Shown piece after piece: positions 63,490-64,000 of a DNA stretch of 64,000 bases. Under the pieces are notes generated by a model, which ran no database searches, was not told where the DNA came from, and saw only the letters and a program-made list of their open reading frames with translations. The stretch is from Methylobacterium nodulans ORS 2060 (GTDB lineage Bacteria; Pseudomonadota; Alphaproteobacteria; Rhizobiales; Beijerinckiaceae). The DNA is taken from assembly GCF_000022085.1 (NCBI RefSeq), contig NC_011894.1, positions 2,631,501-2,695,500 of the forward strand. The letters are read 5' to 3'. Every line of letters starts with the position of its first letter. The first letter of the stretch is position 1. A program made the translations under genes and the position numbers.

Positions 63490-63854
63490 CAGGCGGTCTC
63501 CCCGGCCATGCACACCAGCGTGATCCACTGGCGCCTGCGGTCCATGTCAGCGGCGGCCTGGATCGCGTAGACCGTACCGGTGCGGACATCGACGGCGCGC
63601 CAGGACGGGGTGATGGTCCGGGTTTGCCTGTCGAAGCGGACGATCATCGTGACCGGCTGGCGGCCGGTGAGGCGCGCCGCCAGCACCGCCTCGCTGCCGG
63701 GCTTCATCAGGAAGGCCGCGGCGCGCGTGAACTGCGCCTCGAACGGGCCCGGCACGGTGTTGCCGTAGCCGTCCTCCGTGCCGCCCCGCTTCTCGAAGCG
63801 GATGCGCTCGCGGAGTGCGCCGGCCCCGAACGCCAGCCCCGGTCCCGCACTCAT
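63489..63854 (-). CDS. Phage head closure protein
   Basis: A 121-residue protein of the SPP1 gp16-like head-tail adaptor type: ALRERIRFEKRGGTEDGYGN, AAFLMKPGSEAVLAARLTGR and a C-terminal RRRQWITLVCMAGE beta strand. It closes the connector after DNA packaging. The ATG overlaps the stop of the connector gene. Confidence 0.9.
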   Translation of the reverse strand: MSAGPGLAFGAGALRERIRFEKRGGTEDGYGNTVPGPFEAQFTRAAAFLMKPGSEAVLAARLTGRQPVTMIVRFDRQTRTITPSWRAVDVRTGTVYAIQAAADMDRRRQWITLVCMAGETA

Positions 63855-64000
63855 GCGATCGCCGGGTCGCGCAGCCGATGCAAGAGCGACCGCACCGCAT
63901 CGGTCAGTGGGTCGACCTGCCCCTCCCGGTTCTCGTACAGGACGCCGAGCGCCAGCAGGATCGCCGCCTTGACCCGCGCCGGCACCGTCTCCGCGGTCCA
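63851..64000 (-). CDS. Head-tail connector protein (partial, runs off the window)
   Basis: The last 49 residues of a gp6-like connector are visible (TVPARVKAAILLALGVLYEN, then DAVRSLLHRLRDPAIA and stop). The family ends with this VKxAILLLVxxLYENRE helix. The 5' part lies beyond 64000. Confidence 0.85.
   Translation of the reverse strand, partial: WTAETVPARVKAAILLALGVLYENREGQVDPLTDAVRSLLHRLRDPAIA

Larger units (their letters stand above)
48633..64000 (-). mobile_element. Prophage morphogenesis, tail and lysis block (incomplete)
   Basis: Sixteen tightly packed or overlapping minus-strand genes run from the window's right edge to 48633: head-tail joining, tail tube, chaperone frameshift pair, tape measure, GTA-type hub (gp12, gp13, gp14, megatron), S74 fibre, endolysin, holin and two membrane proteins. 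Order and synteny match the tail half of gene transfer agents and related siphoviruses. Terminase, portal, capsid and regulatory genes must lie to the right, outside the window. Confidence 0.88.

Noticed and set aside
1..64000. CRISPR arrays, rRNA and tRNA genes
   Set aside because: I saw no regularly spaced short repeats with unique spacers, no rRNA-like sequence and no cloverleaf with a T-loop motif in an appropriate setting; the few partial T-loop-like strings fall inside coding sequence.

Overview
The window reads as a GC-rich alphaproteobacterial genome of the order Hyphomicrobiales, most likely Methylobacterium or a close relative. This is inferred from codon and base use, the Cpa/Tad pilus gene set, the mix of insertion sequences and the GTA-like tail genes; no rRNA or tRNA was seen to confirm it. 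Much of the left two thirds is accessory DNA: real operons separated by decayed insertion sequences and phage scraps.

Layout. 0-2.5 kb: two hypothetical genes and an IS256-type fragment. 2.5-6.2 kb: a compact operon of an inner-membrane family-2 glycosyltransferase resembling the NfrB catalytic part, UDP-GlcNAc 2-epimerase (wecB) and a HlyD-like adaptor. This is a plausible N-acetylmannosamine-based exopolysaccharide pathway. 6.2-8.1 kb: an intact IS5-family element inserted in or beside a dead IS630 transposase. 9-10 kb: a calcium-binding RTX protein. 10.1-13.3 kb: decayed phage and IS genes (HNH nuclease, IS66 fragment, a probable YqaJ recombinase relic). 13.7-16 kb: a membrane-fused spermidine-synthase-like protein.

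16.3-31.6 kb: the Tad/Flp pilus locus. cpaA lies on the minus strand with a retropepsin-like protease and small secreted proteins. On the plus strand come two nearly identical flp pilin genes, then cpaB, cpaC, cpaE, cpaF, tadB, tadC, tadD, two TadE-like minor pseudopilins and a TadG-like protein. No cpaD was recognised between cpaC and cpaE. 32-35.6 kb: a lipid-linked-sugar glycosyltransferase, a methyltransferase and a large membrane protein, in part AT-rich, possibly a glycan-modification module.

35.8-41 kb: an IS-rich patch with a frameshifted transposase, a stand-alone CpaC-type N-domain protein and a 2.5-kb palindromic element with two inverted truncated IS630 copies as arms. 41-48.3 kb: a small nucleotidyltransferase, an MHYT-PAS hybrid histidine kinase, phage remnants, a small low-affinity-iron-permease-type membrane protein, a secreted Gly/Ser/Asn-rich peptide and an exported intradiol dioxygenase.

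48.6-64 kb (continuing past the right edge): a minus-strand prophage morphogenesis block read right to left. Its order is head-tail connector, head closure, HK97-gp10-like, DUF3168, tail tube, tail assembly chaperone with a canonical -1 slippery site, tape measure, GTA gp12/gp13/gp14-like proteins, megatron baseplate protein, S74-type tail fibre, GH108 endolysin, holin and two membrane proteins. The tail hub is of the gene-transfer-agent type, but fibre and lysis genes make an ordinary siphovirus prophage more likely.
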